Shown: positions 8,001-19,527, counted from the first letter of the stretch. The stretch is DNA of 64,000 nt from Thermomonospora echinospora (GCF_900108175.1 NZ_FNVO01000002.1:621051-685050); one strand, 5' to 3'. The notes: a model not told the origin generated them from the letters alone. Numbers and translations are program-made.

Positions 8001-8140
8001 TTGCGCGAGCTCCGCTCGCGCGGCGAGCGCGCCTTGGGGCGCGCGGTCTTCCCTCGTCGCGGTGAAGATCGCTCGTTCCTCACGATCTTCACCGCTCCTC
8101 AGTCCAGACCGCGCGGGCGCGCTCGCGGGTGGCCTTCAGG
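7999..8140 (-). repeat. Inverted dispersed repeat, copy 2 (nested hairpin element)
   Basis: 8040-8115 matches the reverse complement of 1867-1942 at every base and has the same two-tier hairpin. The flanks match less well. It starts right at the stop of the zinc-ribbon gene and lies between it and a convergent lipoprotein gene. Both copies are in intergenic spaces and point in opposite directions, so recombination between them could invert the 6-kb ftsE-to-PBP segment. Confidence 0.85.
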
Positions 8141-8245
8141 GCCGTTGGGGTGCGAGGTCGCGGTCACGGGGATTCTGGGTGAGTAGCCCTTCGGGTGCGG
8201 GGTCGACGATCGCGAGCGCACGGACCGCGGCGGAGCGAGCTTCGG

Positions 8246-9310
8246 TCAGTTGACCTTCTGGGGGGAGGCGGCGCGGACGACGGCGCCGTCGATGGCGATG
8301 ACGTCGGCCTTGGGTTGGGGCTTCTTGGGCTTGGCCTTGGGGGGGTCGTAGGCGCCGAACTGCAGGGTCTGAGAGACGTGCAGTTCGTTGCCGAGGATCA
8401 GGCTGTCGAGCAGGTGGGCGGCGTCGGTGGGGATCGGCGGGCGGTCCTCGGTGTCCTTGGCCAGCGTCACGGTGTCGCGGCCCAGCGCGTACAGCACAAA
8501 GGCGCCGCCGTCGGCGGTGCGCAGCGGGAAGACCGGGTGCAGCGTGGCGGGGAACACCACGTCGAAGGCCAGCCCCGCCTTGCCCGCCCGCTTCTTGATC
8601 TGCCGGGTCTCGTTGAAGTAGCCGGTGGTGCCCGGTCCCGGCTTCATCAGCTTGGCGGGGACGCTGTCGGGGCCCTCCTCGGCGATGGCGGCCTGGATGC
8701 CGGCCACGCTCTTGGGCGGGATCAGCAGGTCGGTCTCGCCGGTGAGCACCGCGCCGGCGTAGCCCTCGGAGTCCACCGCGATCTCGGGCAGCTCGGCCTT
8801 GTCGCGCAGCAGCGTGGACAGACTGAGCTTCCACTGGCTCTCGGGGCTGCGGCGGATGAAGGCCATGACGGCGGTGCGGGCCTCGTCGGGGTCGGTCCGT
8901 GCACCCGGAGCGGGCTTGGCGGTGCGCTCGGCGACCGCCACGAACCACTGCGGATAGGTCGACTCCGACAGCTTCGGCACGTACAGGGTCGGGGCTTTGT
9001 AGTCGTAGCGCGGCACCGCCTCGCCGTGGAAGACCGCACGGCGGTACTCGGCGGCGGTCAGCGCCATCTGGCCGTCGGCCACCCAGTGCAACGCCAGGCG
9101 CTCGTCGCCGCTGGCGCGGGCCACGTCGTCGTTGCTGACGAAGCGCTGGAACTCGTGAGCGGCCGACTGCGGGGTCAGCCGCTCCGGCTCCGGCGAGGAG
9201 GCCACCGCCACCGGTGTGGTCGAGGCGCGCCGTTCCTCGGCCGAGCAGCCGGAGATCCCGCCCACCAGCAGCACCGCGACGGCCGGTACGGCCAGTGAGG
9301 TCCTCTTCAC
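8246..9310 (-). CDS. Lipoprotein of unknown function (paralogue of the one at 10.8 kb)
   Basis: 354 residues with a lipoprotein signal peptide; the lipobox is GISGC at about residue 22. It shares a layout with the lipoprotein at 10822-11760: an opening helical segment, an LYVPKL box followed by PQWFVAVAE, a middle strand-rich part, and a late [19 protein letters not shown] segment matching HPVHGLRTDDGGSLVWYAV in its partner. The two may belong to a DUF8094-like actinobacterial family (from memory, unverified). It should be anchored on the outer face of the membrane. It is divergent from prfB, with 164 nt between. Confidence 0.8.
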   Translation of the reverse strand: MKRTSLAVPAVAVLLVGGISGCSAEERRASTTPVAVASSPEPERLTPQSAAHEFQRFVSNDDVARASGDERLALHWVADGQMALTAAEYRRAVFHGEAVPRYDYKAPTLYVPKLSESTYPQWFVAVAERTAKPAPGARTDPDEARTAVMAFIRRSPESQWKLSLSTLLRDKAELPEIAVDSEGYAGAVLTGETDLLIPPKSVAGIQAAIAEEGPDSVPAKLMKPGPGTTGYFNETRQIKKRAGKAGLAFDVVFPATLHPVFPLRTADGGAFVLYALGRDTVTLAKDTEDRPPIPTDAAHLLDSLILGNELHVSQTLQFGAYDPPKAKPKKPQPKADVIAIDGAVVRAASPQKVN

Positions 9311-9474
9311 CGCCTGTCCCCCCGACTCGTCCGACTTGCCGTGCTGGTGAGCAGAGATTCTGCCATCAAGAATCGTACGGATGCGGGCCGGGATCGGTTC
9401 CCGGCCGAGGCGAACGCGATCGGGCGGATGCGAAGGGACCGGACCGGTGCCGGGCCGCCGATAAACTCGTCAGT

Positions 9475-10590
<1,116 letters not shown>

Positions 10591-10821
10591 GCCGCCGGCC
10601 CCATGGCCGGTATCGGCCGCCGAACCTTCCGCATTCGCCGAGTGAACGGGTGGTCACTCTGCGATGATGTTCGATGTGCACCGCCGGGTGCCGGCCCCGC
10701 CCGCGCTTCCTGACCGCTGTAGCGGGTCACGCCGGCGCCCGGCGGTACCCGCCGACGCCCCACCGGCCCGGCCACGTCACTACACTGGCCGCGCCCTGGT
10801 CGACCATTCCGAGGTGGGAGC

Positions 10822-11760
10822 ATGCGCCGACTCGTGACGGGCGGCGTCGCCGGCCCGCTCGTGCTGGTGGCCGTCCTGACCGGTGGCTGCACCGGCGGAG
10901 GCTCGGACATCGGGCCGGACTCGGACGAGGCGGGACGAGCGCCCGCAGTGTCGGTGGCGGAGTCGTACCGGATCCTCCGGGACTGGGCCGAGCGCTACAA
11001 CAAGGCGGTGGCCTCGGGCGACGAGGACGACTGGCGGGACCTGACGACCGGGGCGCTGCGCGGCCCGATGACCGCGCGGGCCCGCACCTACGGCAGGCTG
11101 CCCGACTCGGAGCGGATCTCCCTGCGCAACCCCGCGCTGTACGTGCCCCGGCTGGACGGCCATCCCAAGTGGTTCGCCGCCGCCGCGCTGGACGACGTGG
11201 GCGGTGCCGCACAGCAGGTGCTCGTGTTGTTCCGGCAGGAGAAGGCCAAGGAACCGTGGCGGGCCGCGCACTGGCTGGTGTTCCGGGGCGCTCCTCCGAA
11301 GCTGGACTACGACGGCCACGGTTATGCGATCCCGGCGGCGGACGGGTCACTGCCGAGCGGCCACGCGGCCTACCTGTCGACCGGGGACCAGTCCCTGTTC
11401 CGGCCGGACCGCTTCACCCGGCAGGCCCGCGACAAGGCCAAGCGCTCGGACGCGCCGTCCGGCTGGTCGGTGACCACCCGGTTCGGCCCGGACCGCCATC
11501 CGGTGCACGGCCTGCGCACCGACGACGGAGGCTCACTGGTCTGGTACGCCGTCGAGCAGCGGCGGACGTTCAAGGCGAACGGGAGCGGCCGGCCCGACAC
11601 GCTCCCGGCGGACGTGCGCGCCCACCTGACCAAGGCGCAGCGGCTGTCGGCCACCAGGATCGAGGCCACCTGGACCTGGCTGGCCATCGGTTACGTCCCG
11701 CCCCAGGGCACCGCCAACGTCCTCGGCGAGAGCGTCCGGCTTTCCGACGTGCGCACCTGA
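10822..11760 (+). CDS. Lipoprotein of unknown function (paralogue of the one at 8.2 kb)
   Basis: 312 residues with a signal peptide and lipobox LTGGC at about residue 23. Shared blocks with the 354-residue lipoprotein on the other side of prfB are LYVPRL-HPKWFAAAAL and HPVHGLRTDDGGSLVWYAV. It is about 40 residues shorter and lacks the partner's Lys/Pro-rich C-terminal end. It starts 231 nt after prfB and could share its transcript. The pair arose by duplication; the function is unknown to me. Its stop codon lies inside the terminator hairpin. Confidence 0.8.
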   Translation: MRRLVTGGVAGPLVLVAVLTGGCTGGGSDIGPDSDEAGRAPAVSVAESYRILRDWAERYNKAVASGDEDDWRDLTTGALRGPMTARARTYGRLPDSERISLRNPALYVPRLDGHPKWFAAAALDDVGGAAQQVLVLFRQEKAKEPWRAAHWLVFRGAPPKLDYDGHGYAIPAADGSLPSGHAAYLSTGDQSLFRPDRFTRQARDKAKRSDAPSGWSVTTRFGPDRHPVHGLRTDDGGSLVWYAVEQRRTFKANGSGRPDTLPADVRAHLTKAQRLSATRIEATWTWLAIGYVPPQGTANVLGESVRLSDVRT

Positions 11761-11788
11761 CCGGGGGCGTCGCCGCCCCCGGTCAGGT
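11755..11788. terminator. Bidirectional terminator
   Basis: A perfect 15-bp hairpin with a 4-nt loop lies between convergent genes and begins inside the last codons of the upstream lipoprotein gene. It should stop transcription from both the lipoprotein and the glutamate dehydrogenase. Confidence 0.75.
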
Positions 11789-11816
11789 GGAGGACCCGGG
11801 CTGCCGCCCTCCGCCG

Positions 11817-14800
11817 TCAGTGGCGCGGCAGGGTCGAGGCGGTGACCAGGTTGCGGATGGCGCCGAGGGCGACCGACAGGGTGGCCAGGTCGAAGTTGTC
11901 GCTCTCCCAGATCTCCCCGAGGGTGTGCTGGGCGCGCGTCACCGCGTTCTGGTTCTTGTCGGCCCAGCCGACCAGCCGCTCCTCGGGCCGCAGTCCCTGC
12001 TCGGTGGAGACCAGCACGTCCCGGGTGAGCGCCGCGTGCGCCACGTACAGGTCGTCGCGCAGCGCCGCCCGGGCCATCGTCTTCCACCGGTCCACGCGCG
12101 GCAGCGCGATGATCCGCTCGCGCAGCCGGGCCAGCTGGAGCCGTTCGGCCAGGTCGAAGTAGACCTCGGCGACCTCGTCCACCTCCCGGCCGGTGTCGTG
12201 GGCGATCTCCACCAGGTCGAAGGTGGAGTAGGCGGGCACCATCATCGCCGCCTGCTCGGCCAGCTCGTCCGGCACGCCCCGTTCGGCGAAGCCGTTGCGG
12301 CGCTGCTCGAACCCGGCCAGGTCCAGGCCGGCCAGCAGCTTGGGCAGCTGACCGGTCAGGGCGCGGGCCCCGCCGGCGAAGAACTCGATGTTGTCGGTGA
12401 TGCCGAACGGCTGGCGGCGGTTGCGCAGCAGCCAGCGGGTGCCCCGCTCGGTCAGCTTGCGGGCCTCCAGCAGCATCTTGACCTGCGTGGACTCGTCCAC
12501 CTGGTAGGACAGTGACTCCACCTGCCGCCAGAAGCGCGGCATGTCGAACACCTCGCGGGCCACCAGGTAGGCGCGGGCGATGTCCGGGCTGGACGCGCCG
12601 GTCTCCTCGTTGATCCGGAAGGTGAACGTGGTGCCGCTGTTGTTGACCAGGTCATTGACCACCCGGGTGGCGATGATCTCGCGGCGCAGCGGATGCCGGT
12701 CCATGTGGGCGCGGAACCGCTCGCGCAGCGGGGTCGGGAAGTAGTCGACCAGCCAGGACCGCAGGTACGGGTCGTCGGGCAGGTCGGAGGCGATCAGCTC
12801 GTCGCCCAAGGTGAGCTTGGCGTAGGCCAGCAGCACCGCGAACTCCGGCCCGGTCAGCCCGTAGCCCGCCTGCCGCCGCTCGGCCAGCGCCTTGTCGTCG
12901 GGCAGGAACTCCAGCCGCCGCTTGAGGCTGCCGTCGCGCTCCAGCTTGCGCAGGTGGCGGCCGTGCACGTGCAGCATCGAGGGGGCCTGGCGGCGGGCCG
13001 CGGCCAGCACCACGTTCTGCGCGTAGTTGTCCCACAGCACCAGCTCGGCGACCTCGTCGGTCATCGCGTCCAGCAGGGCGTCGCGCTGGTCGCGGGTCAG
13101 CTCGCCGTCGCGCACCGCCTGGTCCAGCAGGATCTTGATGTTGACCTCGTGGTCGGAGGTGTCCACCCCGGCGGAGTTGTCGATGAAGTCGGTGTTCACC
13201 AGCCCGCCGCGGCCGTCCGGACCGCCGTGCAGCGCGTACTCGATCCGGGCCAGCTGGGTCAGGCCCAGGTTGCCGCCCTCGCCGATCACCTTGCAGCGCA
13301 GCTCGGTGGCGTCGGCGCGCAGCGCGTCGTTGGCCTTGTCGCCGACGTCGGCGTGGTTCTCCGCGGACGCCTTGACGTAGGTGCCGATGCCGCCGTTCCA
13401 CAGCAGGTCGACCGGGGCGCACAGCACCGCGTGGATCAGCTCGAACGGGGTCATCGCGGCCACGTCCTCGGCGATGCCCAGCGCCAGACGCATCTGCGGG
13501 GTGATCCGGATCGACTTGGCGGTGCGCGGGAACACCCCGCCGCCCGCCGAGATCAGGGCCGGGTCGTAGTCGGCCCACGAGCTGCGCGGCAACTCGAACA
13601 GCCGGCGGCGCTCGGCGTGGGAGCGGGCCGGGTCGGGGTCGGGGTCGATGAAGACGTGCCGGTGGTCGAAGGCCGCCACCAGCTTGATGTGCTCCGACAG
13701 CAGCATCCCGTTGCCAAACACGTCGCCGGACATGTCGCCGATGCCGACGACGGTGAAGTCCTCGCTCTGCACGTCCTTGCCGAGGGTGCGGAAGTGGTAC
13801 TTGACCGACTCCCACGCGCCCCGCGCGGTGATGCCCATCGCCTTGTGGTCGTAGCCGACCGAGCCGCCGGAGGCGAACGCGTCGCCGAGCCAGAAGCCGT
13901 AGGAGGCGGCGACCTCGTTGGCGATGTCGGAGAACGTGGCGGTGCCCTTGTCGGCGGCCACCACCAGGTACGGGTCGTCGCCGTCGTGGCGGACCACGTC
14001 GGGCGGCGGCACCACGGCGCCGCCCACCAGGTTGTCGGTGATGTCCAACAGCCCGCTGATGAACTCCTTGTAGCAGGCCACGCCGGCGGCCATGAAGGCG
14101 TCCCGACCGGACGGACTCGTGGGGTCGGGCAGTTGCTTGCCGACGAAGCCGCCCTTGGCCCCGGCCGGGACGATCACGGTGTTCTTGACCGCCTGCGCCT
14201 TGACCAGGCCGAGGATCTCGGTGCGGAAGTCCTCGCGGCGGTCCGACCAGCGCAGCCCGCCCCGGGCCACCGAGCCGAACCGCAGGTGGACGCCCTCGAC
14301 ACGGGGCGAGTAGACGAAGATCTCGAACTTGGGGCGGGGCTGCGGCAGGTCCGGGATGCGCTCGGGATCGAACTTCAGCGACAGGTACGGTTTGTGCTGG
14401 AAGTGGTTGGTGCGCAGGGTGGCGTTGATCATCGCCAGGTAGGAGCGCAGGATCCGGTCCTCGTCCAGGCTGGCCACCTCGTCGAGGGCGCCGGCGAGCT
14501 CCTCGGCGATGCCGGCGCTGCGCTCGGCCTCCCCGCCGACCAGCGCCGGGTCCAGGCGCGACTCCCACAACCGGATCAGCAGCCGGGTGATCGCGGCGTT
14601 GCGCAGCAGCACCTGCTCGATGTACCGCTTGCTGAAGTTGGTGCCGGTCTGCCGCAGGTACAGCGCGTAGGCCCGCAGCACCATGGCCTGCGACCAGGTC
14701 AGGCCGACGTGCAGTACCAGCGCGTTGAACCCGTCGTTCTCGATGTCGCCGCGCCACAGCGCCTCGAAGGCGTCCTGGAACAGCTCCTTGACCTGCCCCT

Positions 14801-16679
14801 CGGGCACCGCGCCGGTCGGCTCGTAGCGCAGCCCCAGGTCGTAGATCCAGTAGCGCCGGGAGTCGGCGGTGACGACCTCGTACGGCCGCTCGTCGACCAC
14901 CTCGACGCCCATGTTCTGCAGCAGCGGCAGCACGTGCGACAGCGAGATCGACGGGCCCAGCCGGTAGATCTTCAGCCGCCGTTCCCCGGTCGTCGCCCGC
15001 CGCGGTTTGTACAAGTTGATGGAGATCTCGCCGTCGGCGGACAGCGCGTCCAGCCGTAGCAGGTCGGCGACCGCGGTGGGCGCGGCGAAGTCGGCCTTGT
15101 AGGCCTCGGGGAAGGCGTCCCCGAACATCCTGGCCAGCCTGCTGGAGCGCGCACCGCCGCACTGCTCGGCGATCGCGTCGGCCAGGTCGTCGGCCCACGA
15201 GCGGGTGGCGGCGGTCAGCCGGCCCTCCAGCTCCTCGGGGTCGACCTCGGGCAGCGGTCTGCCGCGCTCGCCCCGCACGACCACGTGCAGCCGGGCCAGG
15301 GTGGACTCCGACACCATGGCGCTGTAGTCGACCGCCACGCCGTTGAACGCGTGCCGCAGGATCTCCTGGATGCGCAGCCGGATCCGGGTGGTGTAGCGGT
15401 CGCGCGGCAGGTAGATCAGGCAGGACATGTAGCGGCCGTAAACGTCCTTGCGCAGGAACAGCCTGAGCTGCTTGCGGTCGCGCAGCCGCAGCACGCCGAG
15501 CGCGATCGGCACCAGGTCGTCCACCGAGATCTGGAACAGCTCGTCGCGCGGGTAGGTCTCCAGGATCTCGGCCAGGTCCTGCCCGTCGTGGCTGTCGGGG
15601 GTGAATCCGGCCCGGTCGATCACCTCGTCCAGCTTGCGCTTGAGGACCGGGATGTGCGCGATGGACTCGCTGTAGGCAACGTGAGTGAACAGGCCCAGGA
15701 ACCGCCGTTCGCCGACCACCTCGCCGCGGGCGTCGAACCTCTTGACGCCGATGTAGTCCAGGTAGTGCGGCCGGTGCACGGTGGAGCGCGAGTTGGCCTT
15801 GGTCAGGACCAGCAGCCTCTTCTCGCGGGCCTTGGCCCGCACCTGGGGCGGCAGCGACGCGAAGCTACCCGACTCGCGCTTGTCACCTCGCAGAATGCCC
15901 AGCCCGGTGCCGGTGACCGGGGTCAGAGTGGTGCCGTCGGCGGACAGTTGGTAGTCGCGGTAGCCCAGGAATGTGAAGTGCCGCCCGTCAGCCAGCCACT
16001 CCAGCAGTTCGACGCCCTCGGCCTGCTCCTTGTCGGGCAGCGGCGGCGGGCTGGCGGCGATCTCCGCGGCGATGGCACCGGCCGTCGACCGCATCTTGGC
16101 CTCGTCCTCGAAGGCCGCCCGCACGTCCTGCAGCACCCGCAGCAGATCCTGCTGCACCTGGTCCAGCAGGGCGCGGTCGTCGACGCGGTCGAGCTCGATG
16201 TGGATCCACGACTCGTCGATGTCGTGCGGAGTGTCCCGGTGGGCACGGAAACCGTGCAGTTCCCCGGCCACGTCCCGGTCCACGCCCAGCAGCGGGTGCA
16301 CGATCAACTGGGTGGCCAGATCGTGCCGGGCCAGCTCCATCGTCACCGAGTCGACCAGGAACGGCATGTCGTCGGTGACCACCTGCACCACCGTGCGTCC
16401 CGGATCCCAGCCGTCCTCGTCCGCGACCGGCGTGAACACCCGCACCTTGGCGCGACCCTGCGGGCGCTCGCGGCCGAGCCGCAGGTGCGCCAGGGCCGGG
16501 CCGACGACGTCGGTCGGGTCGCGTTCGAGCAGATCCTCGGGCGCCACGTGCCGGTAGTACAGGCGTAGATAGGCGATCATCTCGTCGAGGTCGCCCACCG
16601 GCCCGCCCGGGGCTTGCGCGCAGACCTCCGCGGCTCGTCGAAGCAGGTCGTCCTTGGCCAGATCGAGCTTGCCGCCCAT
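11817..16679 (-). CDS. gdh: NAD-specific glutamate dehydrogenase, large (180-kDa) type
   Basis: About 1620 residues, normal for the GDH-180 class first described in Streptomyces clavuligerus. The long N-terminal part (about 1-700) carries regulatory ACT-like domains. The catalytic core (about 700-1250) has the substrate Lys region VPAGAKGGFVGKQ and GGLRWSDRREDFRTE, and the NAD-binding segment follows (VGIGDMSGDVFGNGML). A helical C-terminal region completes it. It oxidises glutamate to 2-oxoglutarate and ammonia. The ATG at 16679 is chosen because AGGGGAG lies about 7 nt upstream; another ATG 27 nt further up lacks a ribosome site. It is a single gene with no operon partner. Confidence 0.95.
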   Translation of the reverse strand: MGGKLDLAKDDLLRRAAEVCAQAPGGPVGDLDEMIAYLRLYYRHVAPEDLLERDPTDVVGPALAHLRLGRERPQGRAKVRVFTPVADEDGWDPGRTVVQVVTDDMPFLVDSVTMELARHDLATQLIVHPLLGVDRDVAGELHGFRAHRDTPHDIDESWIHIELDRVDDRALLDQVQQDLLRVLQDVRAAFEDEAKMRSTAGAIAAEIAASPPPLPDKEQAEGVELLEWLADGRHFTFLGYRDYQLSADGTTLTPVTGTGLGILRGDKRESGSFASLPPQVRAKAREKRLLVLTKANSRSTVHRPHYLDYIGVKRFDARGEVVGERRFLGLFTHVAYSESIAHIPVLKRKLDEVIDRAGFTPDSHDGQDLAEILETYPRDELFQISVDDLVPIALGVLRLRDRKQLRLFLRKDVYGRYMSCLIYLPRDRYTTRIRLRIQEILRHAFNGVAVDYSAMVSESTLARLHVVVRGERGRPLPEVDPEELEGRLTAATRSWADDLADAIAEQCGGARSSRLARMFGDAFPEAYKADFAAPTAVADLLRLDALSADGEISINLYKPRRATTGERRLKIYRLGPSISLSHVLPLLQNMGVEVVDERPYEVVTADSRRYWIYDLGLRYEPTGAVPEGQVKELFQDAFEALWRGDIENDGFNALVLHVGLTWSQAMVLRAYALYLRQTGTNFSKRYIEQVLLRNAAITRLLIRLWESRLDPALVGGEAERSAGIAEELAGALDEVASLDEDRILRSYLAMINATLRTNHFQHKPYLSLKFDPERIPDLPQPRPKFEIFVYSPRVEGVHLRFGSVARGGLRWSDRREDFRTEILGLVKAQAVKNTVIVPAGAKGGFVGKQLPDPTSPSGRDAFMAAGVACYKEFISGLLDITDNLVGGAVVPPPDVVRHDGDDPYLVVAADKGTATFSDIANEVAASYGFWLGDAFASGGSVGYDHKAMGITARGAWESVKYHFRTLGKDVQSEDFTVVGIGDMSGDVFGNGMLLSEHIKLVAAFDHRHVFIDPDPDPARSHAERRRLFELPRSSWADYDPALISAGGGVFPRTAKSIRITPQMRLALGIAEDVAAMTPFELIHAVLCAPVDLLWNGGIGTYVKASAENHADVGDKANDALRADATELRCKVIGEGGNLGLTQLARIEYALHGGPDGRGGLVNTDFIDNSAGVDTSDHEVNIKILLDQAVRDGELTRDQRDALLDAMTDEVAELVLWDNYAQNVVLAAARRQAPSMLHVHGRHLRKLERDGSLKRRLEFLPDDKALAERRQAGYGLTGPEFAVLLAYAKLTLGDELIASDLPDDPYLRSWLVDYFPTPLRERFRAHMDRHPLRREIIATRVVNDLVNNSGTTFTFRINEETGASSPDIARAYLVAREVFDMPRFWRQVESLSYQVDESTQVKMLLEARKLTERGTRWLLRNRRQPFGITDNIEFFAGGARALTGQLPKLLAGLDLAGFEQRRNGFAERGVPDELAEQAAMMVPAYSTFDLVEIAHDTGREVDEVAEVYFDLAERLQLARLRERIIALPRVDRWKTMARAALRDDLYVAHAALTRDVLVSTEQGLRPEERLVGWADKNQNAVTRAQHTLGEIWESDNFDLATLSVALGAIRNLVTASTLPRH

Positions 16680-16918
16680 GCAACACTCCCCTAGAAACTT
16701 CGCCACACCGTTGTGGCGCCGCTCATGCCCGCCAGCGTAGTCACCAAAAGCCCCTTGTGCCGAACCAAGCTCGGTATACCCACCGGTATCCCGGTCACGG
16801 CGTCGCCTGGTATCCGCTGCCCAGGTGGCCCGGGTTCCGTCTTCGCTGGTCCCGGGCCGGACGGTGTGGGCTCCGGTTCGGCGGGCGGCGGCCTGACGGC
16901 GACCCGGGAGGGGCCGCG

Positions 16919-18592
16919 TTACGGCTCGATGGGCGCCGCCTCCCCGTCTTCGGCGGGTGCGGCGCCGTCGTCGTCTCCGGTCTCTTCGGAGCCCGAGTCG
17001 GGGTGGGACGGCTCCGGGGACGGATGGGACGGCGTCGGGGTGGGATACGTCGGCGGCTTCGCGCTGGGGCTGGTGCTGCCGTAGGGCGTCTCGTGGGGAT
17101 TGTGCGGGTGGGTGGTCGTCCCGGTGCTCGGGGTTTCGGTCGGCTGTGTGGACGGGGACGTCGTGGCCGGATGGGCCGGGCCCGTCTCCCCCTGGGGGTC
17201 CTCGCCGCCGGTGTACTCGCCGGTGACCGTGCCGGGGCCGGTCTGGCCAGTGGGGGTGGACGCACTGGACGTCCCGGAGACGGGCTTGACCGGCTTGTCG
17301 TTGTCGTCAAGGGCCGACAGCACCAGCACGCCGATCGCCATGGCCGCCACCAGCGCCCCCGTGCAGGCGGCGATCGCCCGCCGCGCGCCGGAGCCGCGCG
17401 CCGTCCGGGCCGGCCGCCCGGCGGGCGTCCCGGACGGGAGCAGAACGGGATCCGTCAGCGCCGTTCCTGCGCCGGGCGGCACCGGCCCTGTCGGCGCGTC
17501 GGTGAACGGGAGCGTTCCGGCCGCCGCGCCCACGGACGGGAGCGCCTCGGTGCCCGTGCCCAGGGGCGTGCCCTGGGGCATGCCCTCGGACGGGAGCGGA
17601 GGGTTGCCGGTGCCCGTGGACGGAAGGGACTCGTGGACGGCGGCCGCGCCCGCGATCCCGGCGGCGCCCGCGACACCACTGGCGGCGATGGTGGCGGCCC
17701 GGGCCAGCATCCCCTCCTCGACCGGCGCGGCCGGCGAGGACGCCGAGGACGCCGAGGACGCCGGGGCCGTCTCCTGGCCGAGCAGCCGCAGCAGGATCTG
17801 CCGTGCGGTCGGGCGCAGCGCCGGGTCCTTGGCCAGACAGTCGGCGACCAGGGAGCGCATCGGGTCGGGCAGGTCGCCCAGGTCGGGCTCGGCGCCCAAG
17901 ATGCGGGAGATGACCTGCGGGATCGTGTCTTGGCCGAAGGGGGACTGGCCGGTCGCCGCGTAGACCATCGTGGCGCCCCAGGAGAACACGTCCATGGCCG
18001 GGGTGAAGGGCGGCCCCTGGAACTGCTCGGGCGCCATGTAGGAGGGAGTGCCGGCGATCCGGCCGGAGATCGTGTCGCTCAGCCCGTCCTTGGCGATCCC
18101 GAAGTCGATGACCCGCGGGCCGTCCGGCCCGATCAGCACGTTGCCCGGCTTGAGGTCGCGGTGCACGATCGACGCCTGGTGGATGGCCGCCAGCGCGGTG
18201 ACGGTGCCGATGGCCAGCCGGTCCAGGGCGGCGCCGGTGACCGGCCCCCGCTCGGCCACCAGCCGGGACAGCGACGGGCCCGGGACGTACTCGCTGACCA
18301 GGTAGGGCTGGTCGCCGTCCACGTCGGCGTCCAGCACCTGGGCGGTGCAGAACCGGGCGACCCGCATCGCGACCCGCGCCTCGCGGACGAACCGCTCCCG
18401 GGCCAGGTCGTCCCCGGCCTGGTCGGCATGCAGCAACTTGACCGCGACATGACGACCGTCCGGGGCGAGGCCGAGATATACCGCGCCCTGGCCTCCCGAG
18501 CCCAGCCGGCCGGTGAGTTCATATCGGCCCAACCGGCGCGGATCCCCCGTGCGCAATGGCGCCGCCGTCACTTGTGGGCCCGAGGTCACCAT
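16919..18592 (-). CDS. Membrane-anchored Ser/Thr protein kinase
   Basis: 557 residues. Kinase domain at about 20-275: Gly loop LGSGGQGAVYLG, VAVKLL lysine, catalytic loop HRDLKPGN, DFG, and YMAPEQF. A long Pro/Gly/Thr-rich linker follows (about 285-410), then one membrane helix (about 415-435), then a Ser/Thr/Pro-rich extracytoplasmic tail with no recognised sensor domain such as PASTA. The ATG at 18592 is supported by GGAAGGA 8 nt upstream. It is divergent from the NlpC/P60 gene, so a cell-wall role is possible but is only suggested by position. Confidence 0.92.
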   Translation of the reverse strand: MVTSGPQVTAAPLRTGDPRRLGRYELTGRLGSGGQGAVYLGLAPDGRHVAVKLLHADQAGDDLARERFVREARVAMRVARFCTAQVLDADVDGDQPYLVSEYVPGPSLSRLVAERGPVTGAALDRLAIGTVTALAAIHQASIVHRDLKPGNVLIGPDGPRVIDFGIAKDGLSDTISGRIAGTPSYMAPEQFQGPPFTPAMDVFSWGATMVYAATGQSPFGQDTIPQVISRILGAEPDLGDLPDPMRSLVADCLAKDPALRPTARQILLRLLGQETAPASSASSASSPAAPVEEGMLARAATIAASGVAGAAGIAGAAAVHESLPSTGTGNPPLPSEGMPQGTPLGTGTEALPSVGAAAGTLPFTDAPTGPVPPGAGTALTDPVLLPSGTPAGRPARTARGSGARRAIAACTGALVAAMAIGVLVLSALDDNDKPVKPVSGTSSASTPTGQTGPGTVTGEYTGGEDPQGETGPAHPATTSPSTQPTETPSTGTTTHPHNPHETPYGSTSPSAKPPTYPTPTPSHPSPEPSHPDSGSEETGDDDGAAPAEDGEAAPIEP

Positions 18593-18802
18593 GGCCGATC
18601 CTTCCGTTCCGAATATGGGCGGGTCCGCGGTCCGGTGATTTTCCCGGTCGGTCCCACAACGTCTGTGATGCCGAAGGGAGCGGCCGGGTTCGCCCTTCAT
18701 CAGGGCGAGAGGGAACGGCAGTGATTGATAAAAGACGGAATGCAATTGAACGGCTACGGGTAGTGACGGTGATGGCGATCTTCGAGAGGAGGTACGACGC
18801 AA

Positions 18803-19510
18803 ATGTCAATTCCGTTAAAGGCCGCCTGTAGTGCCGCGACACTGGCTTTGGTCCTCGTGCCGGGCATAGGGGAGGCCAGGGTCGCCGCCCATACAGGTGC
18901 CGTTCCGCAACGGCCGGATGAGGCCGCAGAAGGACAGGCCGGTACCGCCGCGATGCCGCACCGGTTCGGTCGCCCTGAGGGGAAGCAGGGTGCACCGAAC
19001 GGTCCGGCCTTCCGGCAGGTGCTGTACGGCCGCGCGAACGGTGCGCTGCTGCCGGGGTACGCGCTGGCCGCACGCCAGCGCCTGGCCCTGCAGCGGCGGA
19101 TGAGGCTGATCGCACAGTGGCAGGGCCGCGCCGACCGGGCGGTCCGTTACGCCCTGCGGCAACAGGGCAAGCCGTACCAGTGGGGTGCCACGGGGCCGTT
19201 CAGTTACGACTGTTCGGGCCTTGTCCAGCGGGCCTGGCGCAGGGCCGGGGTCGCCATCCCACGGGTGACGTACGACCAGTACCGGGGCATCCGCAAGAAG
19301 GTGCCCCGAAGACGCCTGAGACCCGGTGACCTGGTGCTGTTCGACGGGCTGCGGCACGTCGGCATGTACGTGGGCAGGAACCACTTCGTCCATGCGCCGA
19401 GGGCCGGCCGGCCGATCATGACCCAACCGCTGCGCGGCTACTACGGGCGCAGATACGTCGGTGCGGTCCGTCCGGCCTGGCCTCGGCTGCCCAGGATCCC
19501 GACGTACTGA
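18803..19510 (+). CDS. Secreted NlpC/P60 peptidoglycan endopeptidase
   Basis: 235 residues with a signal peptide (about 1-26), a linker, and a C-terminal NlpC/P60 domain (about 110-225). The catalytic Cys is in YDCSGLVQ, His in RHVGMYVG and the third polar residue (His) in FVHAPR. Enzymes of this family cut D-Glu-meso-Dap or related stem-peptide bonds. GAGGAGG precedes the ATG by about 10 nt. The roughly 210-bp spacer to the divergent kinase gene should hold both promoters. It ends at a strong terminator shared with the convergent synthetase gene. Confidence 0.9.
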   Translation: MSIPLKAACSAATLALVLVPGIGEARVAAHTGAVPQRPDEAAEGQAGTAAMPHRFGRPEGKQGAPNGPAFRQVLYGRANGALLPGYALAARQRLALQRRMRLIAQWQGRADRAVRYALRQQGKPYQWGATGPFSYDCSGLVQRAWRRAGVAIPRVTYDQYRGIRKKVPRRRLRPGDLVLFDGLRHVGMYVGRNHFVHAPRAGRPIMTQPLRGYYGRRYVGAVRPAWPRLPRIPTY

Positions 19511-19527
19511 CCAGGCGCGTCGATGGG

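Noticed and set aside
18600-18802. c-di-AMP (ydaO-type) riboswitch before the NlpC/P60 gene
   Set aside because: Actinobacterial NlpC/P60 genes often carry one, but I could not find the conserved GGGGAACC-type core or the closing motif in the roughly 200-nt leader. A covariance-model scan would settle it.
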